NCBI GenBank assembly: GCA_028284625.1
Contig: JANQRH010000013.1
Span: forward strand, 62,001 to 126,000
DNA length: 64,000 nt
From: Afifellaceae bacterium
Lineage (GTDB): Bacteria; Pseudomonadota; Alphaproteobacteria; Rhizobiales; Afifellaceae
Direction of reading: 5' to 3'
Positions 18,644 to 28,829 of this stretch are shown here, one piece after another. The translations under genes and the position numbers were made by a program. Each line of letters opens with the position of its first letter. Positions within the stretch are counted from its first letter, which is position 1. The notes beneath the pieces were generated by a model, which did no database searches, was not told where the DNA came from, and saw only the letters and a list, made by a program, of their open reading frames with translations.

Positions 18644-20131
18644 CTAACGGAACGCCGGTTCGTCGAAGCCGCGCAATTTGCGTGAATGTAGCCGGTCGAC
18701 GCCCTGCTCACGCAGGAGCCGCATTGTCTCCAGGCCCACCTTGAGATGCTGGCTCACGCGCTCGCGGTAGAACGCGTTGGCCATGCCGGAGAGTTTGAGC
18801 TCGCCATGCAGCGGCTTGTCGGAAACGCAGAGCAGCGTGCCGTATGGGACGCGGAAGCGTAGGCCATTCGCCGCCACGGTTGCCGATTCCATGTCCACTG
18901 CAATGGCGCGCGACTGGTTGAGCCGATTGAAGAGCTCGTCGAAGCGGAGCTCCCAATTGCGGTTGTCGGTGGTGGCGACCGTGCCGGTGCGAAGCCGCGT
19001 CTTCAATTCGTGGCCGCGCAATCCGGTGACCTTGGCGGTCGCCTCCTGGAGCGCCACCTGCAATTCGGCGATCGGCGGCACCGGCACCCACATCGGCAGG
19101 TCCTGATCGAGCACGTGGTCGTCGCGCACATAGCCATGCGCCAGCACGTAATCGCCCAGAAGCTGGCTGCGTCGAAGGCCGGCGCAATGGCCGAGCATCA
19201 GCCAGCAATGCGGCCGCGTCACCGCCAGATGGTCGGTGATCGTCTTGGCGTTGGCCGGCCCGACGCCGATATTGACCAGCGTGATGCCGTCGAGGTCGTC
19301 GCGCGTTAGATGGTAGGCCGGCATCTGCGGCAGGTAGCGCGGTGATTCCGGCTCCGGCGCACCGGCCGAACGCGGCTCGGAAGGGAAGACGAGGTTCCCC
19401 GGCGCCACGAAGCTCGTATAGCCGTCCTTGCCGACCTGCTCGCGGCCGAACGCGATGAACTCGTCGACATAGCGCTGATAGTTGGTGAGGAGCACGAAGC
19501 TCTGGAAATGCTCCGCTGACGTGCCGGTGTAATGCTGCAAACGGGCGAGCGAGTAGTCGACACGCTCCGCCGTGAAGAGCGCAAGCGGCCGCGGCTGACC
19601 CGGCGCGCCGACGAACGATCCGTTGGCAATGCCGTCATCCGTGGCACTGAGGTCGGGCAGCGCGAAATAGCTTTGCAGCGCACGCACATCCTCTTCCGTG
19701 ATGTCGGTGACGCTCTCTTCAACGACGAAGGGCAGGGGGATCTGCCGGTCGCTGACGCCGACATGGACGGGCACTTCGTGGTGGCCCAGCACGAAGGCGA
19801 TTTGGTCCCGATAATAGCGGTCGAAAAGGTCCGGCCGGGTGAGCGTCGTGCCGTAGACGCCAGGCTCAAGAAGCACGCCGTAGGATAGCCGCGCATCGAC
19901 ATGCAGGTCGGAGCGCCGCACCGGAACGGCGACATAGGGATAGGCCGCATCGATGCGTTCAAGTTTTTTGCCCTTGGCGCCGGCCGCGAAGGCATCGCGG
20001 ATCTTGGCCGCGTTGCCGTCATAGATCTCGGTGATCCGCTCCACCGCCTTGTGCGGGTCGTCGAACGGCTGCAGGTCGCGCGCAAAAGGTCCCGCGAGGG
20101 ACTTGGACGTCGTGGCGCGCTTGCTGGTCAT
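18644..20131 (-). CDS. amn: AMP nucleosidase
   Basis: N-terminal AMN domain; MPAYHLTRDDLDGITLVNIGVGPANAKTITDHLAVTRPHCWLMLGHCAGLRRSQLLGDYVLAHGYVRDDHVLD. Confidence 0.92.
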   Translation of the reverse strand: MTSKRATTSKSLAGPFARDLQPFDDPHKAVERITEIYDGNAAKIRDAFAAGAKGKKLERIDAAYPYVAVPVRRSDLHVDARLSYGVLLEPGVYGTTLTRPDLFDRYYRDQIAFVLGHHEVPVHVGVSDRQIPLPFVVEESVTDITEEDVRALQSYFALPDLSATDDGIANGSFVGAPGQPRPLALFTAERVDYSLARLQHYTGTSAEHFQSFVLLTNYQRYVDEFIAFGREQVGKDGYTSFVAPGNLVFPSEPRSAGAPEPESPRYLPQMPAYHLTRDDLDGITLVNIGVGPANAKTITDHLAVTRPHCWLMLGHCAGLRRSQLLGDYVLAHGYVRDDHVLDQDLPMWVPVPPIAELQVALQEATAKVTGLRGHELKTRLRTGTVATTDNRNWELRFDELFNRLNQSRAIAVDMESATVAANGLRFRVPYGTLLCVSDKPLHGELKLSGMANAFYRERVSQHLKVGLETMRLLREQGVDRLHSRKLRGFDEPAFR

Positions 20132-20219
20132 GCTGGCTGTTTATGCCACCTCATGTGTGGAATGCGACGTTGCACAAATCCATCGCGGAGGAAAGCCGCC
20201 GCGGCAGTCGATGATCATG

Positions 20220-21218
20220 CTAGTCGCTGCTGACCGCCACCGGCCGGCCCTCTTTGCGCGACTGCGTCGCCGCATCGGCGAGGCGTTGCGCCTGTAGACC
20301 GTCGCGGCCGCTTGGCGACGGTGCCTTGCCGCTAGAGACCGCCTCCACGAACGCCGCCAACTCGCGCCGATACGCGAGCGCATAGCGCTCCAAGAAGAAG
20401 TGCAGCGCCGGATCTTTTTGAAAGCCGCTCCCTCCGGCGACTTCCACCGTCGATTCCAGCACATTGTCGGCCCGCAGCATGCCGCCCGATCCGTGCACCT
20501 CGATGCGCTGGTCGTAGCCATAGGTCGCGCGTCGCGAATTGGATATCTGTACGAGTTTGCCCGAAGCCGTGCGCATGATCACAAGCGCGGTGTCGACGTC
20601 GCCAGCTTCGCCCACCGCCGGGTCGACAAGCGCAGAACCATAGGCGGTGACTTCCACCGGCTCTTCGCCCCCGAGGAGGAAGCGCGCCAGATCGAAATCG
20701 TGGATCATCATGTCGCGATAGAGCCCGCCGGACCGCTCCACATAGGACAGCGGCGGCGGCTCCGGGTCACGCGAGATGATGGTCACGATCTCCACTGCTC
20801 CGATCGCCCCGTCTGTAATCCGCTGCTGAAGCGCTGCGAAGTTGGGGTCGAAGCGACGGTTGAAGCCGATCATCAGCGGCGTGCCGGCCGCTTCGACGAC
20901 TTTGAGGCAACTCGCCACGCGCGACGCGTCAAGGTCCACGGGCTTCTCGCAAAGCACCGCCTTGCCGGCCCGCGCGCCGCTTTCGATCAGATCGGCATGC
21001 ATGTCGGTCGGCGTGCCGATCAAAATGGCGTCGATGTCGCCCGCCTCGATGATGGCTTTCAGATCGCGGACCTCTGCCCCGGTCGCCTCCGCCAGCCGGG
21101 CCGCCGTCGCCTGATCGACATCGGCCACAGCGACCAGTTTGGCCTTCTTGGAGGCTGCGATATTGCCGCCGTGAATCTGACCGATACGGCCGGCACCCAG
21201 AACGCCGAAACGAAGCAT
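20220..21218 (-). CDS. iolG: Inositol 2-dehydrogenase
   Basis: MLRFGVLGAGRIGQIHGGNIA; CEKPVDLD; IGFNRRFDPNF; GGLYRDMMIHDFDLARFLLG; divergent from iolC. Confidence 0.9.
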   Translation of the reverse strand: MLRFGVLGAGRIGQIHGGNIAASKKAKLVAVADVDQATAARLAEATGAEVRDLKAIIEAGDIDAILIGTPTDMHADLIESGARAGKAVLCEKPVDLDASRVASCLKVVEAAGTPLMIGFNRRFDPNFAALQQRITDGAIGAVEIVTIISRDPEPPPLSYVERSGGLYRDMMIHDFDLARFLLGGEEPVEVTAYGSALVDPAVGEAGDVDTALVIMRTASGKLVQISNSRRATYGYDQRIEVHGSGGMLRADNVLESTVEVAGGSGFQKDPALHFFLERYALAYRRELAAFVEAVSSGKAPSPSGRDGLQAQRLADAATQSRKEGRPVAVSSD

Positions 21219-21296
21219 CTTAAGAACTCCTCCCCATCGCCATTTGGTCACGCGCGCGACTGGACCGGACGGGGCGCGGCGTGAGATGAATGGCCC

Positions 21297-23234
21297 ATGC
21301 CTATAGCCACATCCTCCGGGCCAGCGCCAGAGCTTGACGTGATCACCATCGGCCGCTCGTCGGTCGATCTCTACGGGCAACAGATCGGTTCACGGCTGGA
21401 GGATGTCGCCAGTTTCGCCAAATCGGTCGGCGGCTCGCCCACGAATATCGCCATCGGTGCGGCGCGGCTCGGTCTGAAAAGCGCCGTCATCACCGGCGTC
21501 GGCGATGAGCAATTCGGTCGCTTCATCCGCGAGCAGCTTGAGCGCGAAGGCGTGGCGCTCACCGGCGTGAAAGTCGATCCGGAGCGCCTGACCGCGCTTG
21601 CCATTCTGTCGGTGGAGGACGACCGCACGTTTCCACTCCTCTTCTACCGCGAGAATTGCGCCGACATGGCGCTCAGCGAAGCCGACATCGATCCCGACTT
21701 CATCCGCTCCGCCAGCGCCGTCGTCGTCACCGGCACGCATTTCTCCAAGCCCGGCCCGGAGGCGGCGCAAAAGAAAGCGATCCGCATCGCCCGCGAGGCC
21801 GGGCGCCGTGTGGCTTTCGATGTCGACTATCGTCCCAATTTGTGGGGCCTCGCCGGACACGCCGCTGGCGAGGAGCGCTATATCGCGTCAGACCGCGTGT
21901 CGGAGCATCTGCAAGCTGTGCTGCCCGATTGCGATCTGATCGTCGGCACGCAGGAAGAACTTCACATCGCCTCCGGCGAGGAGGACGACCTGGCGGCGCT
22001 GAAGCGCATTCGCTCATTGAGCGCCGCGACGATCGTGTTGAAGCGCGGGCCCATGGGATGCGTCGTCTTTCCCGGCGACATCCCCGACAGCGTGGATGAC
22101 GGGATCGTCGGCCAGGGCTTTCCGATCGAGGTCTTTAACGTGCTCGGCGCCGGCGATGCCTTCATGGGTGGCTTCCTGCGCGGTTGGCTCCGCGACGAGC
22201 CACACGCCACCTCCGCGACTTGGGCCAATGCGTGTGGCGCGTTCGCAGTGTCGCGGCTCTTATGCTCACCGGAATATCCGACCTGGACGGAGCTGCAGGC
22301 CTTCCTGGTGAAGGGCGTCACACATCACGCGCTCCGCCGCGACACGGAGCTCAACCACATCCACTGGGCGACGACGCGCCGCCGCCAGCCGGATTCGCTG
22401 TGCGCGCTGGCCATCGATCATCGCGCACAGCTTGTGGCGATGGCTGATGAGGTGGGCGCACCGCATGATCGCATCGGCGCCTTCAAGCAACTGGCCGTGA
22501 AGGCCGCGGCCCGTGTCGCCCAAGGCCGGCCGGGCTTCGGCCTGCTTCTCGACGAGACCTATGGCCGCGAGGCGCTCTTTGATGCGGCTGAGCATCCGTT
22601 CTGGATCGGCCGTCCGGTGGAGTTGCCCGGGTCGCGGCCGTTGCGCTTTGAGGGCGGGGCGGATGTCGGTTCACGATTGGTCGAGTGGCCGACCCATCAC
22701 ACCGTCAAGTGCCTCGCCTTCTACCACCCAGACGACGCGTCGGCGCTGAAGGATGAGCAAACGCGGGCGCTCTCCGGCCTTTACGACGCCACGCGGCGGC
22801 TTGGCCTGGAGCTATTGATTGAGATCATAGCCGGCCGCGACGGTCCGGTGTCCGATGACACAATCGCCCGCGCGCTCGGCGAGCTTTACGTCGCCGGCAT
22901 CCGGCCCGATTGGTGGAAGTTGGAGCCGCAGGCCTCAGCTGTTGCCTGGGAGGCAATCGGCAACGTGATTGCCGACAACGATCCCTGGTGCCGCGGTGTC
23001 GTGATGCTTGGGCTGGACGCGCCGGAGGAAGACCTGGCGTGCGCGCTCCAGGCAGCCGCCAAGGCGCCGGTCGTACGCGGCTTCGCCGTCGGGCGCACCA
23101 TCTTCGCACCCGCGGCCAAGGACTGGCTCGCCGGCAGAATCGACGACGCGGCGGCGATTGACGACATGGCGTCGCGTTATGGCCGGCTCGTCGGGATGTG
23201 GGAAAACGCAAGAAACGATTCTGCGGAGGGATAG
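21297..23234 (+). CDS. iolC: 5-dehydro-2-deoxygluconokinase fused to DUF2090 (aldolase-like) domain
   Basis: PfkB kinase motifs (KSVGGSPTNIAIGAARLG; FNVLGAGDAFMGGFLRG), then C-terminal LCALAIDHRAQLVAMADEVGA... region typical of IolC-DUF2090. Confidence 0.93.
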   Translation: MPIATSSGPAPELDVITIGRSSVDLYGQQIGSRLEDVASFAKSVGGSPTNIAIGAARLGLKSAVITGVGDEQFGRFIREQLEREGVALTGVKVDPERLTALAILSVEDDRTFPLLFYRENCADMALSEADIDPDFIRSASAVVVTGTHFSKPGPEAAQKKAIRIAREAGRRVAFDVDYRPNLWGLAGHAAGEERYIASDRVSEHLQAVLPDCDLIVGTQEELHIASGEEDDLAALKRIRSLSAATIVLKRGPMGCVVFPGDIPDSVDDGIVGQGFPIEVFNVLGAGDAFMGGFLRGWLRDEPHATSATWANACGAFAVSRLLCSPEYPTWTELQAFLVKGVTHHALRRDTELNHIHWATTRRRQPDSLCALAIDHRAQLVAMADEVGAPHDRIGAFKQLAVKAAARVAQGRPGFGLLLDETYGREALFDAAEHPFWIGRPVELPGSRPLRFEGGADVGSRLVEWPTHHTVKCLAFYHPDDASALKDEQTRALSGLYDATRRLGLELLIEIIAGRDGPVSDDTIARALGELYVAGIRPDWWKLEPQASAVAWEAIGNVIADNDPWCRGVVMLGLDAPEEDLACALQAAAKAPVVRGFAVGRTIFAPAAKDWLAGRIDDAAAIDDMASRYGRLVGMWENARNDSAEG

Positions 23235-24038
23235 GTGTCGAACTTGAAGATCAGACCAACCGCGCCGAACGGCGGCAGCCGCACGATCCACGTGACGCCT
23301 GATAGTGCGGGTTGGACCTATGTCGGCTTCGACCTCCATCGCCTCGCGGCGGGCGAGACCGTCCGTGCCGAGACCGGCGACCGCGAAGTCTGCCTCGTCC
23401 TGGTCACCGGTATTGCCGAGATCACCGGCGGCGGTCAGGATTTCGGCCGCATCGGCGAACGCATGAGCCCGTTTGAGGGCAAGCCATGGTCCGTCTACGT
23501 GCCGGCTGGCGCCGATTGGGCCGTGACGGCGGAGACGGATACGGAGCTTGCGATCTGCTCCGCACCCGGCGCGGCGGGGCACTATGAGGCGCGGCTGATC
23601 GGCCCCGATACGCTGCATCAGGAGACGCGCGGCACCGGCTCCAACACGCGTCATGTCACCAACATTCTGCCGGAATGGGAGCCGGCGGAGAGCCTGCTCG
23701 TGGTGGAGGTGATCACGCCGGGCGGCAACACCTCATCCTACCCGCCGCATAAGCACGACACCGACAATCTGCCGGAGGAATCGGTGCTGGAGGAGGTCTA
23801 CTATCACCGGCTTAACCCGCCGCAGGGTTACGCCTTCCAGCGCATCTATACCGACGATCGTACGCTAGACGAGGCAGTGACGGTTGAGGATGGCGACATG
23901 ACCCTGGTGCCGCGCGGCTACCACCCCTGCGCCGCGATCCACGGCTACGATCTCTATTATCTCAACGTGATGGCCGGCCCGAAGCGCACCTGGAAGTTCC
24001 GCAACGAGCCGGCGCATGAGTGGCTGGTGACGGCCTGA
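23235..24038 (+). CDS. iolB: 5-deoxy-glucuronate isomerase
   Basis: GSNTRHVTNILPEW, TPGGNTSSYPPHKHDT, EEVYYHRLNPPQGYAFQRIYTDDRTLDEA; GTG start directly after the iolC stop. Confidence 0.95.
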   Translation: MSNLKIRPTAPNGGSRTIHVTPDSAGWTYVGFDLHRLAAGETVRAETGDREVCLVLVTGIAEITGGGQDFGRIGERMSPFEGKPWSVYVPAGADWAVTAETDTELAICSAPGAAGHYEARLIGPDTLHQETRGTGSNTRHVTNILPEWEPAESLLVVEVITPGGNTSSYPPHKHDTDNLPEESVLEEVYYHRLNPPQGYAFQRIYTDDRTLDEAVTVEDGDMTLVPRGYHPCAAIHGYDLYYLNVMAGPKRTWKFRNEPAHEWLVTA

Positions 24039-24045
24039 GAGCGAT

Positions 24046-24528
24046 TCACTCCGCCGCTTGTTGCGTGTCCGTGTAGCCGTCGAGCGTGCCGGTGATCGTG
24101 TAGCGCAGGATCGCCACCACTTGCTCAGGCGTTTCCGCGACGGCCAACGCTGCAGCATCGACCTCCTTCAAAGCATGCTGGTGCTCGGCGGAATGCACCA
24201 CGATGATCAGTTTGCCGAGTGCTGCGGCATATCCAGCGTCAAAGGCTGCGTTCCACTGCTTGTATTTCTCGCCGAAGCGCACCACGACGATATCGGCCCG
24301 CTGGATGAGCGTGCGCGTGCGGATCGCGTTGACCTTGGCGCCCTTGTGATCGTGCCAGAACTTGTCGGCCTCCGCGCCGAGGATCGCCACGCCGCAATCG
24401 TCTGACGCTTCGTGGTGCGTCACCGGCGCGGTGAAGGTGACGTCGAGACCGGCTGAAGCCGCGCCGGTCGCAATCCGCTCGCGCCAGTCTGTGTGGATCT
24501 CGCCGGAGAGATAGACGCTCCAGGCCAT
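24046..24528 (-). CDS. YtoQ family protein
   Basis: WSVYLSGEIHTDWRERI...RTRTLIQRADIVVVRFGEKYKQWNAAFDAGYAAALGKLIIVVH. Confidence 0.85.
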   Translation of the reverse strand: MAWSVYLSGEIHTDWRERIATGAASAGLDVTFTAPVTHHEASDDCGVAILGAEADKFWHDHKGAKVNAIRTRTLIQRADIVVVRFGEKYKQWNAAFDAGYAAALGKLIIVVHSAEHQHALKEVDAAALAVAETPEQVVAILRYTITGTLDGYTDTQQAAE

Positions 24529-24664
24529 GTCGTGCTCCCTCTATGATGCCCCGTACGGTTGCTGTCGGTCTGGTGGAGACCGGGTTGAAACCGCGCCGGG
24601 GCGTGCTAAGCGCGAGTGTAATGCGCAGGAAAGCTCAGAGCCAGCAGGCCAGCATGAGGGAGGT

Positions 24665-25486
24665 ATGATGAGCGACCAATTCAAAGGCAAGGTCGGGATC
24701 GTCACGGGCGGAACCCAGGGATTGGGCGAAGCCATCGCGCGGCTCTTCGCCGAGCGCGGCGCCGCAGGCCTGGTGATCGTCGGACGCAACGAAGAGCGCG
24801 GCAAGGCCGTGGCCGATGACATCTCAAAGAGCGGCTGCCCGACGCATTTCGTCGCCGCCGACCTGGCGGACATCGCCGCCTGCCGCAAAATCGTCCCCGC
24901 GGCGGAGGAAGCTTTCGACCGCGTCGATGTTCTGGTCAATGCCGCCGCTATCACCGACCGCGGGACCATACTCGACACCAGCCCGGAGCTGTTCGACGCC
25001 TTGTTCAACGTCAATGTGCGCGCGCCGTTCTTCCTCATGCAGGACGCCGCCAAGGCGATGATCAAGCGCGGTATTTCAGGCACGATCGTCAACATCCTCT
25101 CCGTCGCCGCGCATGGCGGCATGCCCTCAATCATCGCCTATAGCGGGACGAAGGGCGCGCTCGCGATCCTGACCAAGAGCGCGGCCTTCTCGCTCATGCG
25201 CAACAACATCCGCATCAACGGCCTCAACATCGGCTGGATGGACACGCCGGGCGAAGATCGCATCCAGCGCCTCTATCACGATGGCGGCGACGACTGGCTC
25301 GCCAAGGCGGAAGCCGAGGCGCCCTTCAAGCGGATATTGAAGCCGCAGGAGGTGGCGCGCGCGGTCGCGTTCGCGGCAAGCGAGGAGTCCGGCATGATGA
25401 CCGGGTCGCTCATCGACTTCGAGCAACAGATTCAGGGTTGCGCGGAAGGCGCCGTCTGGCCGAGCGCCGCAATGACGCTCGACTGA
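24665..25486 (+). CDS. SDR family oxidoreductase
   Basis: GKVGIVTGGTQGLGEAIARLFAERGA; AYSGTKGAL active site; start preceded by GGAGG. Confidence 0.88.
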   Translation: MMSDQFKGKVGIVTGGTQGLGEAIARLFAERGAAGLVIVGRNEERGKAVADDISKSGCPTHFVAADLADIAACRKIVPAAEEAFDRVDVLVNAAAITDRGTILDTSPELFDALFNVNVRAPFFLMQDAAKAMIKRGISGTIVNILSVAAHGGMPSIIAYSGTKGALAILTKSAAFSLMRNNIRINGLNIGWMDTPGEDRIQRLYHDGGDDWLAKAEAEAPFKRILKPQEVARAVAFAASEESGMMTGSLIDFEQQIQGCAEGAVWPSAAMTLD

Positions 25487-25508
25487 TTGGATGGGTGCGC
25501 TCGCCTTA

Positions 25509-25690
25509 GAGCCTGTTTGAAAAGCCAACCTCACGGCGCGCGGCCGGATAATCAGACGTTGGCTTGCGCCAAAATGGTCGGTTCCGGCTCTAAGATCAAA
25601 AGACCAAGAGCCCGGAACCGGCCTTTTCCGGGCAGGCGGTCGTCTGATTGGCCATCGACAAGGGCGTGGCCGGCATTCTCAAACGGGCTC
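25509..25690. mobile_element. MITE-like non-autonomous element (182 bp, IS5/IS1031-like ends, TTA target duplication)
   Basis: TIR GAGCCTGTTTGAAAAgCC vs GAGCCCGTTTGAGAAtgCC (right end reverse-complemented); flanked by TTA at 25506-25508 and 25691-25693; no ORF; internal inverted repeat GGTTCCGGCTCT/AGAGCCCGGAACC. Confidence 0.6.
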
Positions 25691-26212
25691 TTAAAGCTTG
25701 GCGAGCGCCAGCCGCGTCACCTGAGCGGTTGGGCCGCCCGGCCGCACCTTGTCGGTGACCGTAATGGCGAGCTGGCCATTGCCGGCGTTGCGGATGGTCA
25801 TCGTCGCTTTGGTGTCGCCGTTCACCGGCTGCGGCCAGGTGATGGTCAAGACGACGGAATCGCCGCGCCGCCGACCCGACAGGCTGGCCGGTCCGATGGA
25901 GGATCCGACATAGACGCCGCTATAGCGGCCCGATGCAGGATCGAAGCTGATATTGGCGCGAATCTGCTTGGAAAAGACGAAAGCGCCGCACTTGCCGCTC
26001 ATGGTGACGGCGTTGGCCGACGGCTGGCCGGTCAAGGTGCAGCGCACGCGATTGGGTCGTTCGCTGGCGTTGCGCAAGACCTCGCCGGAGCCGGAGAACG
26101 ACCCGGCAAATCTCTCAAAGAAACGCGCCTCAGACGCGTTTGCCGTTCCGATAAAGAGCCCCCCAACAAGCGCCAGGCCGGCAAGCGCGGCGCTGATGGA
26201 ATGTAAGTGCAT
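25691..26212 (-). CDS. Secreted/periplasmic hypothetical protein
   Basis: N-terminal signal peptide MHLHSISAALAGLALVGGLFIGTANA; no confident family. Confidence 0.65.
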   Translation of the reverse strand: MHLHSISAALAGLALVGGLFIGTANASEARFFERFAGSFSGSGEVLRNASERPNRVRCTLTGQPSANAVTMSGKCGAFVFSKQIRANISFDPASGRYSGVYVGSSIGPASLSGRRRGDSVVLTITWPQPVNGDTKATMTIRNAGNGQLAITVTDKVRPGGPTAQVTRLALAKL

Positions 26213-26356
26213 CTCAAATGCCTCCGAAGTGATGTGTCGCCTCCTAGCGCAACCGCCGGCCAAAGACCGGGCTCATCGCCGATTAGGCTAAATGCGTAAG
26301 GAAGGATGCGCCGCCGTTAACCGCGCCAACGCGGCGGCAATGCGGTCGCGATGCGG

Positions 26357-27682
26357 CTATTGTGAGCCGAGCGCCGCGCGGATCGCCTGGTTGCCGCGCG
26401 CCACAGCATTGGCAAGCGCCTGACGCGCGCTCTGCTGCCCCGCGAGCATCGCCTCGAACTCATCGTTCTGGATATTGCGCAGTTCCGGTAGGTTAATGGC
26501 GCGGATGCCGCGCGAATTCTGCGTCGGCTCCTTGCCGATCATCTGCAGGATCGGCTGCTCGCGCCCCGGGCCCGCATCGTAGAAGCCTGCCGCCTTGGTC
26601 GCCTCATAGGCCGCCATGGTGACCGGAAGATAGCCGGAGGCCTGATGCAGCGCCGACTGCACGTCCGGCTGAGACAGATAATCGAAGAAGGCGGCGACGC
26701 CCGCGTAGTCGGTCTCTGCGTGTCCGGCGAAGACCCACAAACTGGCGCCGCCGGGGACGGTGTTTTGCGGCGCGCCTTCGGCAGCCGGCTCGTAAGGCAG
26801 CGGGCCCGTCCCGAAGTCGACGCCCGACGCCGCGATATCGCCGAGCCCGCCTGAGGATTCCGTCAGGAGGCCGCATTCGCCCGACATGAAGAGGTTCTTG
26901 GCCTCCGACGTGCGGCCGCCGTAACGAAACACACCATCGCGCGCCAGACTGGCGATCTCCTGCATGTGCTTCACGTAGAGCGGCTGATCGATCATCAGCT
27001 CAATGTCCAGACCGGCGAGCCCGTTTTCCTTCGTCGCGTAGGGCAGGTTGTTCCACGCCGCATAATTCTCCAGATGGATCCAGGTGAACCAGGTCGAGGT
27101 GTAGCCACACGACGCGGCGCGCGCGCCGACGATGCGACGCGCGTGCCGCCACACCTCCGGCCAGGTCTGAGGCGGCATATCGGGGTCGAGCCCGGCGCGC
27201 GCGTAGACCGCCTTGTTGTAATAGAGGATCGGCGAGGAGCTGTTATACGGGAAGGACAGCATCTGCCCGTCGGGTCTTGAGTAATAGGCGACGATGCCGG
27301 GCAGGTACTGGCTCTTGTCGAAGGCGCCGCCGCCCATCTCAAGAACCTCCGAGACCGGCACGATGGCGTGGTCGGCGTTCATCATCACGCCGGTTCCGAC
27401 ATCGAAGACCTGGATGATGTGCGGTTGGTCGCCGGACTCGAAGGCCGCAAGGCCGGCCTCAAGCACCTCCGCATAGGTTCCCTTGAAGACCGGGACGACG
27501 CGATAGTCGGATTGAGAGCGGTTGAAATCGTCGGCGAGATTGCTCAGCACCTGATTGCGCGCGCCAGTCATGGCGTGCCACCACTCAATCTCAGTGTCCG
27601 CCAAAGCGACGCTCGCAAAGTTCGCTGCGAGCGCGGCGGCGGCAAATGAGGTGAGCAAACGGTTTCGCTGAAGGCCTTGCAT
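26357..27682 (-). CDS. ugpB: Extracellular solute-binding protein, UgpB-like (sn-glycerol-3-phosphate ABC transporter)
   Basis: Signal peptide; ADTEIEWWHAMTGARNQVLSNLADDFNRSQSDYRVVPVFKGTYAEVLEAGLAAF; SFPYNSSSPILYYNKAVYARAGLDPD. Confidence 0.9.
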   Translation of the reverse strand: MQGLQRNRLLTSFAAAALAANFASVALADTEIEWWHAMTGARNQVLSNLADDFNRSQSDYRVVPVFKGTYAEVLEAGLAAFESGDQPHIIQVFDVGTGVMMNADHAIVPVSEVLEMGGGAFDKSQYLPGIVAYYSRPDGQMLSFPYNSSSPILYYNKAVYARAGLDPDMPPQTWPEVWRHARRIVGARAASCGYTSTWFTWIHLENYAAWNNLPYATKENGLAGLDIELMIDQPLYVKHMQEIASLARDGVFRYGGRTSEAKNLFMSGECGLLTESSGGLGDIAASGVDFGTGPLPYEPAAEGAPQNTVPGGASLWVFAGHAETDYAGVAAFFDYLSQPDVQSALHQASGYLPVTMAAYEATKAAGFYDAGPGREQPILQMIGKEPTQNSRGIRAINLPELRNIQNDEFEAMLAGQQSARQALANAVARGNQAIRAALGSQ

Positions 27683-27811
27683 CAGCTAAGCATACGCCCC
27701 CCGCGCCAGCGGTCCATGACAGGTTTGTGACGATCTTATGTCGTTTCGAATGCCAGCGATAGGTTGCATCCGGCGCCCGAAGCACAATCGTGGGGGATCG
27801 CTCGGAGGGAA

Positions 27812-28717
27812 ATGCAGGTGATCACGGTCTTCGGCTCCATCAACCTCGATCTAATCGGACGCGTGGATCGCCTGCCGCGACCTGGCGAAACCGTGCCCGG
27901 CGACGCCTTTGCCACCGCGCCGGGCGGCAAGGGCGCCAACCAGGCGCTGGCTGCCGTGCGCGCCGGTGCGGCCGTGCAGATGGTCGGCGCGGTCGGTGAC
28001 GGCGCCTTTAGAGACGAGGCGCTGGCGCTGCTTCGCGCCGATGGCGTCGATCTTGAACGCGTGCGCGTTGCGGGCGGCGCCACCGGCGTCGCGCTCATCC
28101 TTGTCGATCAGGCGGGTGAGAACGTCATCGCGGTCATTCCAGGCGCCAACGGCACACTCACACCGGACGACGCGGCGGCGCTCACCTTTACGGCCGAGGA
28201 CGTCCTGCTGCTTCAGCTTGAGGTGCCCGTCGCCGCGATCGAGATGGCGGCGAAGCGCGCCCGCGATGGCGGAGCGGCGGTGCTTCTCAACCTGGCGCCG
28301 TTTCGCACCGATGCGCTTCATCTGGTGCAGCACGCCACGCATCTCATCGTCAACGAGACGGAATGCGCGGGCGCAGCGGATGCGCTGGGGGTCGCCGAGG
28401 GGACATTGGAAGACCGCGCCAAAGCGCTTGCCGCCGACCAGGCCGTCAGCGTGATTGTCACGCTGGGCAAGGACGGCGTGATGGCGATTGCCGATGGCGC
28501 CATGGAGCGTGTTGCGGCGCCTCAGGTTGAAGCCATCGACACGGTCGGGGCAGGCGACACGTTCTGCGGTTACTTCGCCGCCGGTCTTCTGGAGGGGCTG
28601 GCGCAGGCCGACGCTTTGGAGCTTGCTGCAACAGCGGGAAGCCTCGCCTGCACAAAGGCCGGCGCACAGCCCTCCATCCCGCTTCGTCGTGACGTCGCGT
28701 CTATGCTTGACCGATAG
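27812..28717 (+). CDS. rbsK: Ribokinase (PfkB family)
   Basis: VFGSINLDLIGRVDRLPRPGETVPGDAFATAPGGKGANQALAAVRAGA; IDTVGAGDTFCGYFAAGL. Confidence 0.88.
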   Translation: MQVITVFGSINLDLIGRVDRLPRPGETVPGDAFATAPGGKGANQALAAVRAGAAVQMVGAVGDGAFRDEALALLRADGVDLERVRVAGGATGVALILVDQAGENVIAVIPGANGTLTPDDAAALTFTAEDVLLLQLEVPVAAIEMAAKRARDGGAAVLLNLAPFRTDALHLVQHATHLIVNETECAGAADALGVAEGTLEDRAKALAADQAVSVIVTLGKDGVMAIADGAMERVAAPQVEAIDTVGAGDTFCGYFAAGLLEGLAQADALELAATAGSLACTKAGAQPSIPLRRDVASMLDR

Positions 28718-28829
28718 TCCGGTTCGCATCTCTGTTCGGCTTTTGAGGCAAATCAACGCGCGGCGTGGCGCAATACCGACGCGTTCAGATGACCGACACG
28801 AGAACCGGGCTGCGCTGACGCCCAGTACG

